Shown here: one piece after another, positions 17,963 to 26,327 of the stretch
How positions within the stretch are numbered: the first letter of the stretch is position 1
Layout: each line of letters starts with the position of its first letter
DNA from: an uncultured Prevotella sp.
GTDB taxonomy: Bacteria; Bacteroidota; Bacteroidia; Bacteroidales; Bacteroidaceae
Direction: 5' to 3'
DNA: 64,000 nt
NCBI GenBank assembly: GCA_902800365.1
Contig: CADCEF010000002.1
Coordinates: 111,549 to 175,548, forward strand
Notes under the pieces: generated by a model
What the model was told of the DNA's origin: nothing
The model's database searches: none
The model's input: the letters and a program-made list of their open reading frames with translations, nothing else
Made by a program: the position numbers and the translations under genes

Positions 17963-20063
17963 TGTTGTTTGAATTTAAATTAGACTTATATTTATTGACT
18001 AGTTTCTTACCGTGATTAAATCGTACTGTGAGTGAGGCATAGATGGTTCTGCCTGGCGAGGTGGTGCCAAGATGCAGACCGTGAGGCGTGCGGTCAACGA
18101 AATTAAAAATGTTATCGATACCGGCATCCAGCTTCAGCATCTTGCCAATCTGATGACTGGTAGAGAGGCGCCACAGCTGATACCCCTTGCCATCGCCGTC
18201 AATCTGATAGTATCGCTTGCTGCTGAGACGACCGTAGATACCCACTCCCAACTGGTATTTTTTAGAGAACTGATGATTCCAGGTGGCATACAGGTTGGCT
18301 TTGTGGTGCGCCATACCGTCGATAGTTACCTTCTGCATCACGTCTTTCTCAGAGTCATATTGGTTGGCTTCGGTGTCCAGATAGCTATAACTGCCACCTG
18401 CCGTGAAATGCCAACCTTGATAGCGCACGGTGAAATCAACGCCATAGGTCTTGGCATCTTCCATATTCTGGTATTGGCGCACATGGATGGGGTCGTACTT
18501 CGCTATCAGGTCGCCTGGGGCTTGCTTGGTAGGTATGGTCACCAGCGTAATCATGCGATCCACCTTATTATAATAGGGTGCTAAGGTCAGCGTGATGTGT
18601 CCGATGGTATATTCTATGCTGGCACCGAAATAATTGGAGGTTTGTGCCTTCAGGTCTTCATTGCCCAGATAGAGATACACGCCATTCATGTTTTTGATAT
18701 ACTGATAGTGCAACTCCTTAGGCGTTGGTGTTTTGTAGCCTTGGCTCCAGGTGGCTCGCAGTCGCAGGTCGCCCAACTTCAGCATAGCCGAGAGTTTGGG
18801 TGTCAGTCTGGTGCCGAACCCCTCATTCCGTGTCAGTCGCAAACCGCCAGTGATATAGAGAGGATTAAGTAGTGCCCACTCGTCCTGCACATACACAGCC
18901 TCGGTGTTATCGGTAGCTTTACCACCATCCACACGCATGGGAGCCTTCAGCCAGTCGTAGCGATACTCCAATCCGGCACTCAACTGCTGCTCATAAGGCA
19001 ACTGAAAAATTCCTTTCAGCGATATGTTTGTCAAACGTTGGTCGCTCTGCAGTTCCTTATCGCCAGGGAAATATGGAAAATAGTTGGTAAAACGTCCGTT
19101 TACATAGCCATCTGTCAGCGTAGTGTCGGTATAGGCATAGTTATAGGCATGTTTCTTCCAGTCGGCATCCAGAGTGATAACATCTGTGTTGTTCAGTTTC
19201 CATTTACCACCTATAGAGGCCGAGGCATTGTTATACTGCAGGTCCCAGGTCTTCACGTCCACACCTGGATGATGACCACAGGGGCGATAGATGCGTTTCC
19301 AATATATACTGCCATCGGCATAGAGTTCGATAGCTGGCGTGAGCTGATAGGTAAGCCGTTCGGCTATCTGCCAATTGGTATGACGATTCACGGTCTTGTT
19401 GCGCGAGTCGGTTATGTGATACTCAGTTTGCTGGATAGCTTCTTCGTTGGTGTTCTGCCAACCGTCGGAATGCTGGAGCTGGAAGTTGGTATAACTCGAC
19501 AGTTTACCATAGTTAAGCGCCACACCATTATGCTGACGGATGTCGCCATAAGACCCCACACGCGTGGTATTCTCAAGCATCACGCCTTGTTCGCGATGCT
19601 TACGGGTGATGATGTTGATAACGCCGGCTATCGCATCACTACCATAGAGGGCACTCGAGGCACCCTTCACGATTTCTATCTTCTCGATGTTGTGCGGGTC
19701 GATAAGACTCAAGTCGTTCTCGCCTCCATTATCTCCGTGCAGGCGCCTGCCGTCTATCAGTATCAGCACATACGAGTTGCCCAGTCCGTTCATCTGCAAC
19801 CTGCTACTCATATCGTTCTCGCTGAAATCGAACGATGCCGTAAGGCCCGACAAAATATCCTCGATACTCTTGCCAGCATACTGCTGCAACTGCCGATGAC
19901 TTATCACCTCGGTCTGCACGGGCGCATCTTTCAGCAGGTGCTGTGTACCAGTACCTGTAACAACCACTTCCTGTAAACTATCAGTACGCCAGATATTACT
20001 CTGAGCACTTACACCAATAGCAAACAGCCAAAGGCCAACAGCCAATTTCTGTTTTAGTTCCAT
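17949..20063 (-). CDS. TonB-dependent outer-membrane receptor (BtuB-like), first gene of riboswitch operon
   Basis: A 704-residue receptor. Signal peptide about residues 1-20 (MELKQKLAVGLWLFAIGVSA), then a likely TonB box DSLQEVVVTGTGT, plug with LQMNGLGNSYVLILIDGRRLHG and IEIVKGASSALYGSDAIAGVINIIT, and a beta-barrel ending near ASLTVRFN followed by an unusual Lys/Asn-rich tail of about 20 residues. The ATG at 20063 was preferred to one 27 nt upstream because it leaves a standard signal peptide; both are possible. It is the first gene after the cobalamin riboswitch, so corrinoid uptake is the likely role. It overlaps the next gene by 14 nt. Confidence 0.9.
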   Translation of the reverse strand: MELKQKLAVGLWLFAIGVSAQSNIWRTDSLQEVVVTGTGTQHLLKDAPVQTEVISHRQLQQYAGKSIEDILSGLTASFDFSENDMSSRLQMNGLGNSYVLILIDGRRLHGDNGGENDLSLIDPHNIEKIEIVKGASSALYGSDAIAGVINIITRKHREQGVMLENTTRVGSYGDIRQHNGVALNYGKLSSYTNFQLQHSDGWQNTNEEAIQQTEYHITDSRNKTVNRHTNWQIAERLTYQLTPAIELYADGSIYWKRIYRPCGHHPGVDVKTWDLQYNNASASIGGKWKLNNTDVITLDADWKKHAYNYAYTDTTLTDGYVNGRFTNYFPYFPGDKELQSDQRLTNISLKGIFQLPYEQQLSAGLEYRYDWLKAPMRVDGGKATDNTEAVYVQDEWALLNPLYITGGLRLTRNEGFGTRLTPKLSAMLKLGDLRLRATWSQGYKTPTPKELHYQYIKNMNGVYLYLGNEDLKAQTSNYFGASIEYTIGHITLTLAPYYNKVDRMITLVTIPTKQAPGDLIAKYDPIHVRQYQNMEDAKTYGVDFTVRYQGWHFTAGGSYSYLDTEANQYDSEKDVMQKVTIDGMAHHKANLYATWNHQFSKKYQLGVGIYGRLSSKRYYQIDGDGKGYQLWRLSTSHQIGKMLKLDAGIDNIFNFVDRTPHGLHLGTTSPGRTIYASLTVRFNHGKKLVNKYKSNLNSNNNETD

Positions 20064-20117
20064 TAGCAAATCAATTTTCTCCGACCGCATATCCCTGTAC
20101 GGCGATACATTTTTTAT

Positions 20118-20284
20118 GGCAGGTCTTCTGACTCTCCTCAGTCTGCCTTACCTTCCCAATTACTCAGTGGCGTTATACAGGCAGACCTGCATAGTGAGGA
20201 TTACAGCTGCAGGTACAGTTCTGGATTTTCACCAGATTCCCTTACATCGTGGCGGCATCGGCCACCAGATTGCCTAATTTTGCG
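20118..20284 (-). promoter_or_regulatory. Cobalamin (adenosylcobalamin-type) riboswitch
   Basis: On the minus strand the conserved blocks appear in order: AAGGGAATCTGGTGAAAATCC, then AACTGTACCTGCAGCTGTAATCC, then GCCACTGAGTAATTGGGAAGG, and the B12 box AGTCAGAAGACCTGCC. These match the cobalamin riboswitch core. It begins right after the -7 box at 20287 and ends 55 nt before the receptor ATG. No intrinsic terminator is visible downstream, so control is more likely at translation initiation; this is inference. When cobalamin is abundant it should repress the receptor-chelatase-cbi operon. Confidence 0.93.
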
Positions 20285-20286
20285 GG

Positions 20287-20294
20287 CAAAGATA
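20287..20294 (-). promoter_or_regulatory. -7 box for the riboswitch operon
   Basis: The minus strand reads TATCTTTG, directly upstream of the riboswitch 5' end. No clear -33 TTTG is seen. Confidence 0.6.
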
Positions 20295-20335
20295 CAATTT
20301 TTTTATTGAATAGCGAAATATTTGGGGAAAATTTA

Positions 20336-20343
20336 TAAATTTG
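20336..20343 (+). promoter_or_regulatory. -7 box for the cbiA operon
   Basis: TAAATTTG on the plus strand, 18 nt before the ATG at 20362. The leader would be only about 10 nt, so this arm cannot carry its own riboswitch. Confidence 0.6.
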
Positions 20344-20361
20344 CACCAAAATCAACAAGCG

Positions 20362-21618
20362 ATGTCAATTAAAACATCATTTCTGATAGCAGCACCCACC
20401 AGTGGTTCAGGCAAGACTACCATTGCCCAAGGGCTTATGAAGTTGTTCACGCAAAAAGACTATCGTGTGCAGCCTTTCAAGTGTGGACCAGATTATATCG
20501 ACACCAAATTTCATGCTGCAGTTTGTGGCCGTCCATCGATTAATCTCGACACTTTTATGGCTTCGCCAGAACATGTACGTGAATTGTTTGCGCACTATGG
20601 CGCTGATGCCGACGTATGTGTAGTAGAAGGTATGATGGGGCTTTTCGATGGATATAATCGTGAGCTGGGCTCATCGTACGAGATAGCAAAAGTGCTTGAT
20701 ATACCCGTGGTATTGGTAGTAGATGCCAAGTCGGCCGCCTATTCGATGGCTGCTTTACTATCAGGCTTCATCAACTTCCGTAAGGATATCCGTTTCGCGG
20801 GTGTTATATTTAATAAGGTGGGAAGTGAGCGCCACTTCAAGATGCTACAGCAAGTGTGCGACGACCTCAGCATCACATGCCTGGGCTATCTGCCAAAGTC
20901 GCCTATCTTGGAGCACGCTTCACGCTATCTGGGGCTCGATTTCTCAGAAGATACTGATAACCAAACTCTGGTTCAATTGTTTGAGAATCATATCTGCTGG
21001 GAAAAGTTATTGGAAATAAAGCATTCCCTCGCTGGGAATCAGATGTTCCCACATGGGGAATATGCTGCTCTCGTAGCTCGCAATGCCGAAAGTTTCTCGT
21101 TTCTCTATCAAGAAACGCTCGACAAGTTTAAGCAAGTATCGTTTTTCAATCCAGAAACCGAGGTGCCATCGTTTGATGGTATCGACTTGCTCTATCTGCC
21201 AGGCGGCTATCCAGAGAAACATCTTGAAGCATTGACAAGAAATGAGGCTGCCCGCAAAGCCATTAAAAACTTTGCCGATAATGGTGGCAGAATCATTGCT
21301 GAATGTGGCGGCATGATGTATCTCTGCAAGGAGATTATTACTGATGAAGGCAACTATACAATGTGCGATGTACTGCCCTACTCGATTTCTGCCCGACAGG
21401 ATGATCGCAAGCTATCGCTAGGCTATCGCCAGTTTACGCTTAACGGACAGCAGTTTCGAGGCCACGAGTTCCATTATACGCAGTTCGTAGGCGATGTACC
21501 ACCAAGCATAACGCAAGTATATAATGCAAAAGGTGAACCTGTGCCAACACCCGTTTTCAGATACAAAAACGTTTTGGCCAGCTATACTCATCTTTATCAA
21601 ATACCCTCAGACCTATGA
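20362..21618 (+). CDS. cbiA: Cobyrinate a,c-diamide synthase (CbiA/CobB)
   Basis: A 418-residue ATP- and glutamine-dependent amidase acting on the a and c carboxylates of cobyrinate. N-terminal P-loop domain: LIAAPTSGSGKTTIAQGLMKLF; then PFKCGPDYIDTKFH and VVEGMMGLFDGY. C-terminal class I glutaminase: PGGYPEKHLEAL, cysteine in AECGGMMYLCKEI, histidine in SYTHLYQ. The ATG at 20362 is used; an in-frame TTG seven codons upstream lies across the -7 promoter box. First gene of the divergent plus-strand arm, overlapping the next gene by 4 nt (ATGA). Confidence 0.94.
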   Translation: MSIKTSFLIAAPTSGSGKTTIAQGLMKLFTQKDYRVQPFKCGPDYIDTKFHAAVCGRPSINLDTFMASPEHVRELFAHYGADADVCVVEGMMGLFDGYNRELGSSYEIAKVLDIPVVLVVDAKSAAYSMAALLSGFINFRKDIRFAGVIFNKVGSERHFKMLQQVCDDLSITCLGYLPKSPILEHASRYLGLDFSEDTDNQTLVQLFENHICWEKLLEIKHSLAGNQMFPHGEYAALVARNAESFSFLYQETLDKFKQVSFFNPETEVPSFDGIDLLYLPGGYPEKHLEALTRNEAARKAIKNFADNGGRIIAECGGMMYLCKEIITDEGNYTMCDVLPYSISARQDDRKLSLGYRQFTLNGQQFRGHEFHYTQFVGDVPPSITQVYNAKGEPVPTPVFRYKNVLASYTHLYQIPSDL

Positions 21619-22820
21619 AATTCTACGTCATCGGTATCACAGATCATCCCCAACCATTCTTCCCTCCAGAGGTGATGGCTATCATCAGCAACGGGAAGGT
21701 GTTCTCTGGTGGTAAGCGCCACCATGAGATAGTAGCCCCACTACTGCCTGAAGGCGCAGAGTGGATAGATATAACAGTTCCGCTTGATGCAGTCTTTGAA
21801 GAGTTCATAGTTCATAGTGCAAAGTTCATAGTTATATTCGCTTCTGGGGATCCGCTGTTTTTTGGGTTTGCCAATACCATCCGCAGGAAATTGCCTGAGG
21901 CTGAAGTCATTGTCTACCCCACCTTCAACTCGCTGCAGATGTTGGCACACCGCCTCGTGATGCCTTACCACGATATGCGCATTGTCTCGCTCACAGGCCG
22001 CCCTTGGTCAGAGTTCGACAGGGCACTCATCGAAAGAGCGCCAAAGATAGGCATCTTAACAGACAAAGAACATACGCCAGCCACCATAGCCCAGCGCATG
22101 ATAGAATACGGATATTCTGATTTCATCATGCATGTGGGCGAAAAATTGGGAAATCCTTATACTGAGCGCATTCTTACACTGTCTCTGAATGAGGCAATAC
22201 AGCGGGATTTCATCATGCCAAACTGCGTGATAGTAGAACACTGTGACACAGAGGCATCAAGACCATTCGGCATTCCAGATTCAGAATTTACACTCCTTGA
22301 TGGGCGTGAGAAGATGATAACAAAGATGCCAATTCGCCTATTAACTCTCCAAGCTCTCGACCTCCCCAATCGCCATGTGCTATGGGATATAGGTTTCTGC
22401 ACAGGCAGCGTCAGCATCGAGGCACGATTGCAGTTCCCTCATCTCAAAATCTGTGCTTTCGAAATTCGTCCTGAGTGCGAGGCCATCATCCAAGAGAACG
22501 CCCGTAAGTTTGGTGCCCCAGGCATCGATGTACATATCGGCGATTTTCTGGAAACAGACCTCTCTGCCCTCCCCCGTCCTGATGCCGTATTCATTGGCGG
22601 GCATGGTGGTCATCTGAAGGAAATCATGGCTAAGGTGCTGACCGTACTATTGGATAAAGGTTGTATCGTGATGAATAGTGTCAAGGCCTCTCTTGTCAAG
22701 ACCGACAGCCATCAGCTGTGGGACGAAGCTTGTCAAAAGCTCGCTCTAAAGCAAGACCCACCCACCAGAATAGTCATAGATGAATATCACCCCATAAAAA
22801 TTCTCAAATGCAAAAAATAG
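21615..22820 (+). CDS. CbiE-CbiT fusion: cobalt-precorrin-7 methyltransferase / decarboxylating C15-methyltransferase
   Basis: A 401-residue bifunctional enzyme like CobL. Residues 1-200 are a tetrapyrrole methylase of the CbiE type, with IFASGDPLFFGFANTI, YPTFNSLQMLAHRL and VSLTGRPWSEF; this half methylates C5. Residues about 225-400 are the class I methyltransferase CbiT: PIRLLTLQALDL, WDIGFCTGSVSIEARL and VFIGGHGGHLKEIM; this half methylates C15 and removes the C12 acetate carboxyl. A heptad repeat tract (21803-21837) encodes EEFIVHSAKFIVI in a variable loop just before the conserved ASGDP. It overlaps both neighbours (4 nt and 13 nt). Confidence 0.93.
   Translation: MKFYVIGITDHPQPFFPPEVMAIISNGKVFSGGKRHHEIVAPLLPEGAEWIDITVPLDAVFEEFIVHSAKFIVIFASGDPLFFGFANTIRRKLPEAEVIVYPTFNSLQMLAHRLVMPYHDMRIVSLTGRPWSEFDRALIERAPKIGILTDKEHTPATIAQRMIEYGYSDFIMHVGEKLGNPYTERILTLSLNEAIQRDFIMPNCVIVEHCDTEASRPFGIPDSEFTLLDGREKMITKMPIRLLTLQALDLPNRHVLWDIGFCTGSVSIEARLQFPHLKICAFEIRPECEAIIQENARKFGAPGIDVHIGDFLETDLSALPRPDAVFIGGHGGHLKEIMAKVLTVLLDKGCIVMNSVKASLVKTDSHQLWDEACQKLALKQDPPTRIVIDEYHPIKILKCKK
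21803..21837. repeat. 7-nt imperfect tandem repeat inside cbiE-cbiT
   Basis: Units GTTCATA, GTTCATA, GTGCAAA, GTTCATA, GTTATAT in a row, in the coding frame. Confidence 0.85.
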
Positions 22821-24540
22821 CAATTATACAAATCAGCGAGGCTGGTAGCGAAATAGCCGCGACGCTCAAAAGGGAGCTGAAAGCCAAAGTAATCCAACGC
22901 TCAGAGGTGGGCAAGGAATGGAAGAAGCAAGATGCCTTTATCTTCATCGGAGCGATGGGAATCTGTGTGAGGACGATTGCGCCCCTTGTGAATGACAAGC
23001 ACAAAGACCCAGCTGTGGTGTGTGTAGATAGTCTGGGAACAAATGCCATTTCCGTACTCTCAGGACATATCGGAGGGGCGAATCATCTGACAAAGGAGAT
23101 TTCTGCCATTCTGGGTGCACGAGAAGTGATTACCACTCAGAGCGACAATGCAGGCCTCTGGGCACTCGACACGTTTGCAGAACGCTTCAACTGGGCCATA
23201 GCCAGCGACGACGATATGAATAAGTGTATCTACGCTTTCGTCAATCGCGAACCTACAGCCCTGCTGATGGAAATCTGCGATGAGGGAACAGATTACCTGG
23301 AGAAAACACTGCCTGAGCATGTGACTATAGTAAAGAGCCTCGAAGAGGTTGATCCCAAGAAGTTTAAACTAGTCATCATGGTGACACCTTATAACCTCTG
23401 TGTACCATACGGTGTGCTCGAACTGCATTTCGTGCCGATGATTGCTTCTTTGGGCTTTGGACTCGCCAGTCATCCTGATGACTATGAAGACATCTACGAT
23501 GAGATTGACGAGGCCATGAGCCAGATTGGCGTTTTACCCTGTTACAAACGTTATTGCACCATCGATGTGAAGCAGGATGAAGAGTTTTGCGCGATGCTCG
23601 TAGATGATTTAGGCGAGGAGCTGGTTTTCTACACAGCTGAGCAACTCGCCAAAGTCGAGGTACCTAATCCCAGCACGACTGTTCAAAAGCATGTGGGCAC
23701 GCCGTCTGTCTGTGAGGCAGCAGCGATTCTCGGCTCCAATCATGGCAAACTCATCGTCCCTAAGGTGAAAGGCAGGAACTGGACGGCAGCCCTCGCCATC
23801 GACTACAAGTACTTGCGAGAGCAGAAGGGGCATATTGAGATTGTCGGCGCTGGTCCTGGAGATCCAGACTTAGTGAGTGTTCGAGGTCGCAAGATGCTCG
23901 AAAGGGCCGACCTTATATTATATGCTGGTTCACTGGTGCCTAAGGCTTTGACTGAATGCCACAAGTCTGGAGCAGTCGTACGTTCATCAGCTGATATGGC
24001 ACTCGAAGAGCAATGCGAACTGATGAAGAAGTTCTATGACGAGGGCAAATACATCGTGCGCCTTCATACAGGCGATCCCTGTATCTTTGGCGCCATTCAG
24101 GAGCAGATGGCCTTCTTTGATGCCAATCACATGGAATACCATATCACCCCAGGCATCTCCTCCTTCCTCGCTGCAGCAGCCGAGTTACAGAGCGTGGCGA
24201 AGGGCGCACACCGATGCCTGAGAAAGAACAGCTGCATCTGTTGGCGAAGAGTCAGAGTACGATGTGTATCTTCCTCTCTGCAGCCATCGTGGATGACGTA
24301 CAGCGTGAACTGCTTCAAGAGTATCCAGAAGACACCCCCGTGGCTGCCTGCTATCACCTCACCTGGCCCGACCAGAAAATCTATCGAGGCAGGCTTAAAG
24401 ATTTAGCTCAAATAGTTCATGATAACCGCCTGACACTCACAACAATGCTCGTCGTTGGCGAAGCCATCGATAACCGCCAAGGGCTGTCGGAACTCTATTC
24501 GAAACATTTCACTCATTTATTCCGAAAAGGCGAAGCATGA
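22808..24540 (+). pseudogene. CbiG-CbiF fusion (cobalt-precorrin-5A hydrolase / precorrin-4 C11-methyltransferase), reading frame broken
   Basis: CbiG occupies about residues 1-345: FIFIGAMGICVRTIAPLV, SVLSGHIGGANHLTKEI and VGTPSVCEAAAILG; this half opens the delta-lactone. CbiF/CobM begins at HIEIVGAGPGDPDLVSVRG, with YAGSLVPKAL, LHTGDPCIFGAIQEQM and HITPGISSFLAAAAELQ. At about 24190-24193 the CbiF frame changes: the continuation RGEGRTPMPEKEQLHLL reads from 24193 in another frame to a stop at 24540, while the original frame runs to a nonsense end at 24406. The family normally has about 14 residues (roughly QxTIPEKxQTIILT) between LQS and RGEGR, so about 40-43 nt (3k+1) are missing. Either C11 methylation is lost or the assembly is wrong here. 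Confidence 0.82.
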
Positions 24541-26327
24541 TACTGGTATTCGGAGGAACAACAGAAGGGCGCAAAGCTGTGGAAGTGCTGGAAGAAGGGG
24601 GCTCGACTTACTTCTACAGTACGAAGACAGGAGAACAGGACATCACCCTGCATCATGGGCAACGGATAGACGGGGCTCTCGATGAAACAGCAATGATTGA
24701 TTTCTGCAGGGCACACAACATCCGTTTGATAGTGGACGCTGCTCACCCCTTTGCATCATTATTACACCAGACGATAGCCCGCACCGCCACTGCTTTAGAC
24801 ATTCCCGTAGTGCGTTTCGAGCGCATCTATCCGCCAAGAGATGCCAGCATCACCTGGATTAATGATTACACCGAGATACCACGCGATATCCATCGTCTGC
24901 TGGCAACCACAGGCGTTCAAAGTATCGCCAAACTCAAACCGCTTGAATCCGCTGGCATCAAGGTGTTCTACCGCATTCTCAACCGCCCATCGTCGATAGC
25001 ATTAGCCCAAAAGCAAGGAGCCACCAACGAGCAACTATGCTACTACGAGAATCCGAATGACATACCCATCAAAGCAGACGCTATCTTGTTGAAAGAAAGC
25101 GGGCTGTCAGGCGGATTCACCGAAAAAGTAGAAGCTGCCAAAAACTGCGCCATGCGGGTGATAGCACTCAAGCGCCCGGAGATTCCTGCAGGTTTCATCG
25201 AGGTTAACGGTCCCTACGGACTGCGACGCATGGTGGAAAAGTTGCTGCCCGATTTTTATTCCCTGCATAGCGGACTCACCACAGGCACCTGTGCAACAGC
25301 AGCCGCTGTGGCAGCTACCATCCGCCTGACAACTGGCGAGACACCCGCCGAGGTGCCAGTGACGCTGCCTAATGGCGAAACCATCCAAGTGGCAGTGAAC
25401 TATAGCGACGACTATACCTCATGCATCAAAGAGGCAGGCGATGATCCCGACGTGACGGATGGCATTGAGGTGAGAGCGTCAATTATACTTCAACACAGAG
25501 ATACAGAGACACAAGGTGTTATTATTAAAGGTGGCGAAGGTGTGGGCCGTTTTACGCTGCCAGGCTTCGACTACCCGCCGGGCGAAGCAGCCATCAACAA
25601 GGCGCCACGCGAGATGATACGGCAAAATCTAGAAAGGCTCTGTATCTCCGAGTCTTTGTGTTCCAATTATATCATCGTCACCATCAGCGTGCCGCAAGGG
25701 GCTGAGATTGCACGCAGAACCTTCAATCCCCGCTTAGGCATCGAAGGAGGAATATCCATCATTGGCGTATCAGGTATAGTGAAACCATTCTCAGAAGAGG
25801 CATTTATCGATAGTATCCGCAAATGTATGACTGTAGCAAAAGCATCTGGTTCTGAAAGAGTTGTGATAAATAGCGGAGGAAAAAGTGAACGATTCGTAAA
25901 AGCTCTCTATCCTACTCTGCCCCAACAAGCATTCGTGGAATACGGAAACTATATCGGCGAGACACTTAAGATTGCCCATGAACTGGGTATCAAGGAAGTG
26001 ACTCTTGGCGTGATGTTAGGCAAAGCCGTGAAACTGGCTGCAGGCCACCTTGACACACATAGTAAACGGTCTACAATGGACAAGACTTTTATCAGTGAAA
26101 TGCTGCATGAGGCAAACATTTACATGGACATTAGCCACATCACACTGGCACGCGAGATATGGGAAAGGCTATCCCCAGAAAAACAACAGGACTTTGCCAA
26201 CGTTGTCATCAGCCATTGTGCAACCTATTGTAAACCTTTGCTACCCAAAGGTGAACTGACTATTCTTCTAATTGCCGACGACGGAACAATACTGCCGCAA
26301 TCACAGGCGCTCCAACCAGAGCAGTAA
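24537..26327 (+). CDS. CbiJ-CbiD fusion: cobalt-precorrin-6A reductase / cobalt-precorrin-5B C1-methyltransferase
   Basis: A 596-residue bifunctional protein. Residues 1-235 are the NADH-dependent reductase CbiJ/CobK: LVFGGTTEGRKAVEVL, VDAAHPFASLLHQTIA and LKESGLSGGFTEKVEAA. Residues about 243-596 are CbiD: LHSGLTTGTCATAAAVAA, FNPRLGIEGGISIIGVSGIVKP, GNYIGETLKIAHELGIKEVTLGVMLGKAVKLAAGHLDTHS. CbiD transfers a methyl group from SAM to C1. The frame is intact. It overlaps the CbiF stop by 4 nt. Its last 68 bp overlap the convergent btuC. Two 8-nt repeat tracts (25493-25516, 25639-25662) lie in frame in the CbiD half, giving HRDTETQG and LCISESLC. Confidence 0.92.
   Translation: MILVFGGTTEGRKAVEVLEEGGSTYFYSTKTGEQDITLHHGQRIDGALDETAMIDFCRAHNIRLIVDAAHPFASLLHQTIARTATALDIPVVRFERIYPPRDASITWINDYTEIPRDIHRLLATTGVQSIAKLKPLESAGIKVFYRILNRPSSIALAQKQGATNEQLCYYENPNDIPIKADAILLKESGLSGGFTEKVEAAKNCAMRVIALKRPEIPAGFIEVNGPYGLRRMVEKLLPDFYSLHSGLTTGTCATAAAVAATIRLTTGETPAEVPVTLPNGETIQVAVNYSDDYTSCIKEAGDDPDVTDGIEVRASIILQHRDTETQGVIIKGGEGVGRFTLPGFDYPPGEAAINKAPREMIRQNLERLCISESLCSNYIIVTISVPQGAEIARRTFNPRLGIEGGISIIGVSGIVKPFSEEAFIDSIRKCMTVAKASGSERVVINSGGKSERFVKALYPTLPQQAFVEYGNYIGETLKIAHELGIKEVTLGVMLGKAVKLAAGHLDTHSKRSTMDKTFISEMLHEANIYMDISHITLAREIWERLSPEKQQDFANVVISHCATYCKPLLPKGELTILLIADDGTILPQSQALQPEQ
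25493..25516. repeat. 8-nt imperfect tandem repeat inside cbiJ-cbiD
   Basis: Units ACACAGAG, ATACAGAG, ACACAAGG in the coding frame of CbiD. Confidence 0.7.
25639..25662. repeat. 8-nt imperfect tandem repeat inside cbiJ-cbiD, opposite orientation
   Basis: Units CTCTGTAT, CTCCGAGT, CTTTGTGT; they resemble the complement of the ACACAGAG tract 130 nt upstream. Confidence 0.5.

Noticed and set aside
20362-20460. Second cobalamin riboswitch for the cbiA arm
   Set aside because: The promoter lies almost against the start codon, and no conserved riboswitch blocks are found on the plus strand.
22808-24540. Programmed ribosomal frameshift in cbiG-cbiF
   Set aside because: Conserved residues are missing at the junction, and no slippery heptamer with downstream structure was seen; a frameshift alone would not restore the family sequence.
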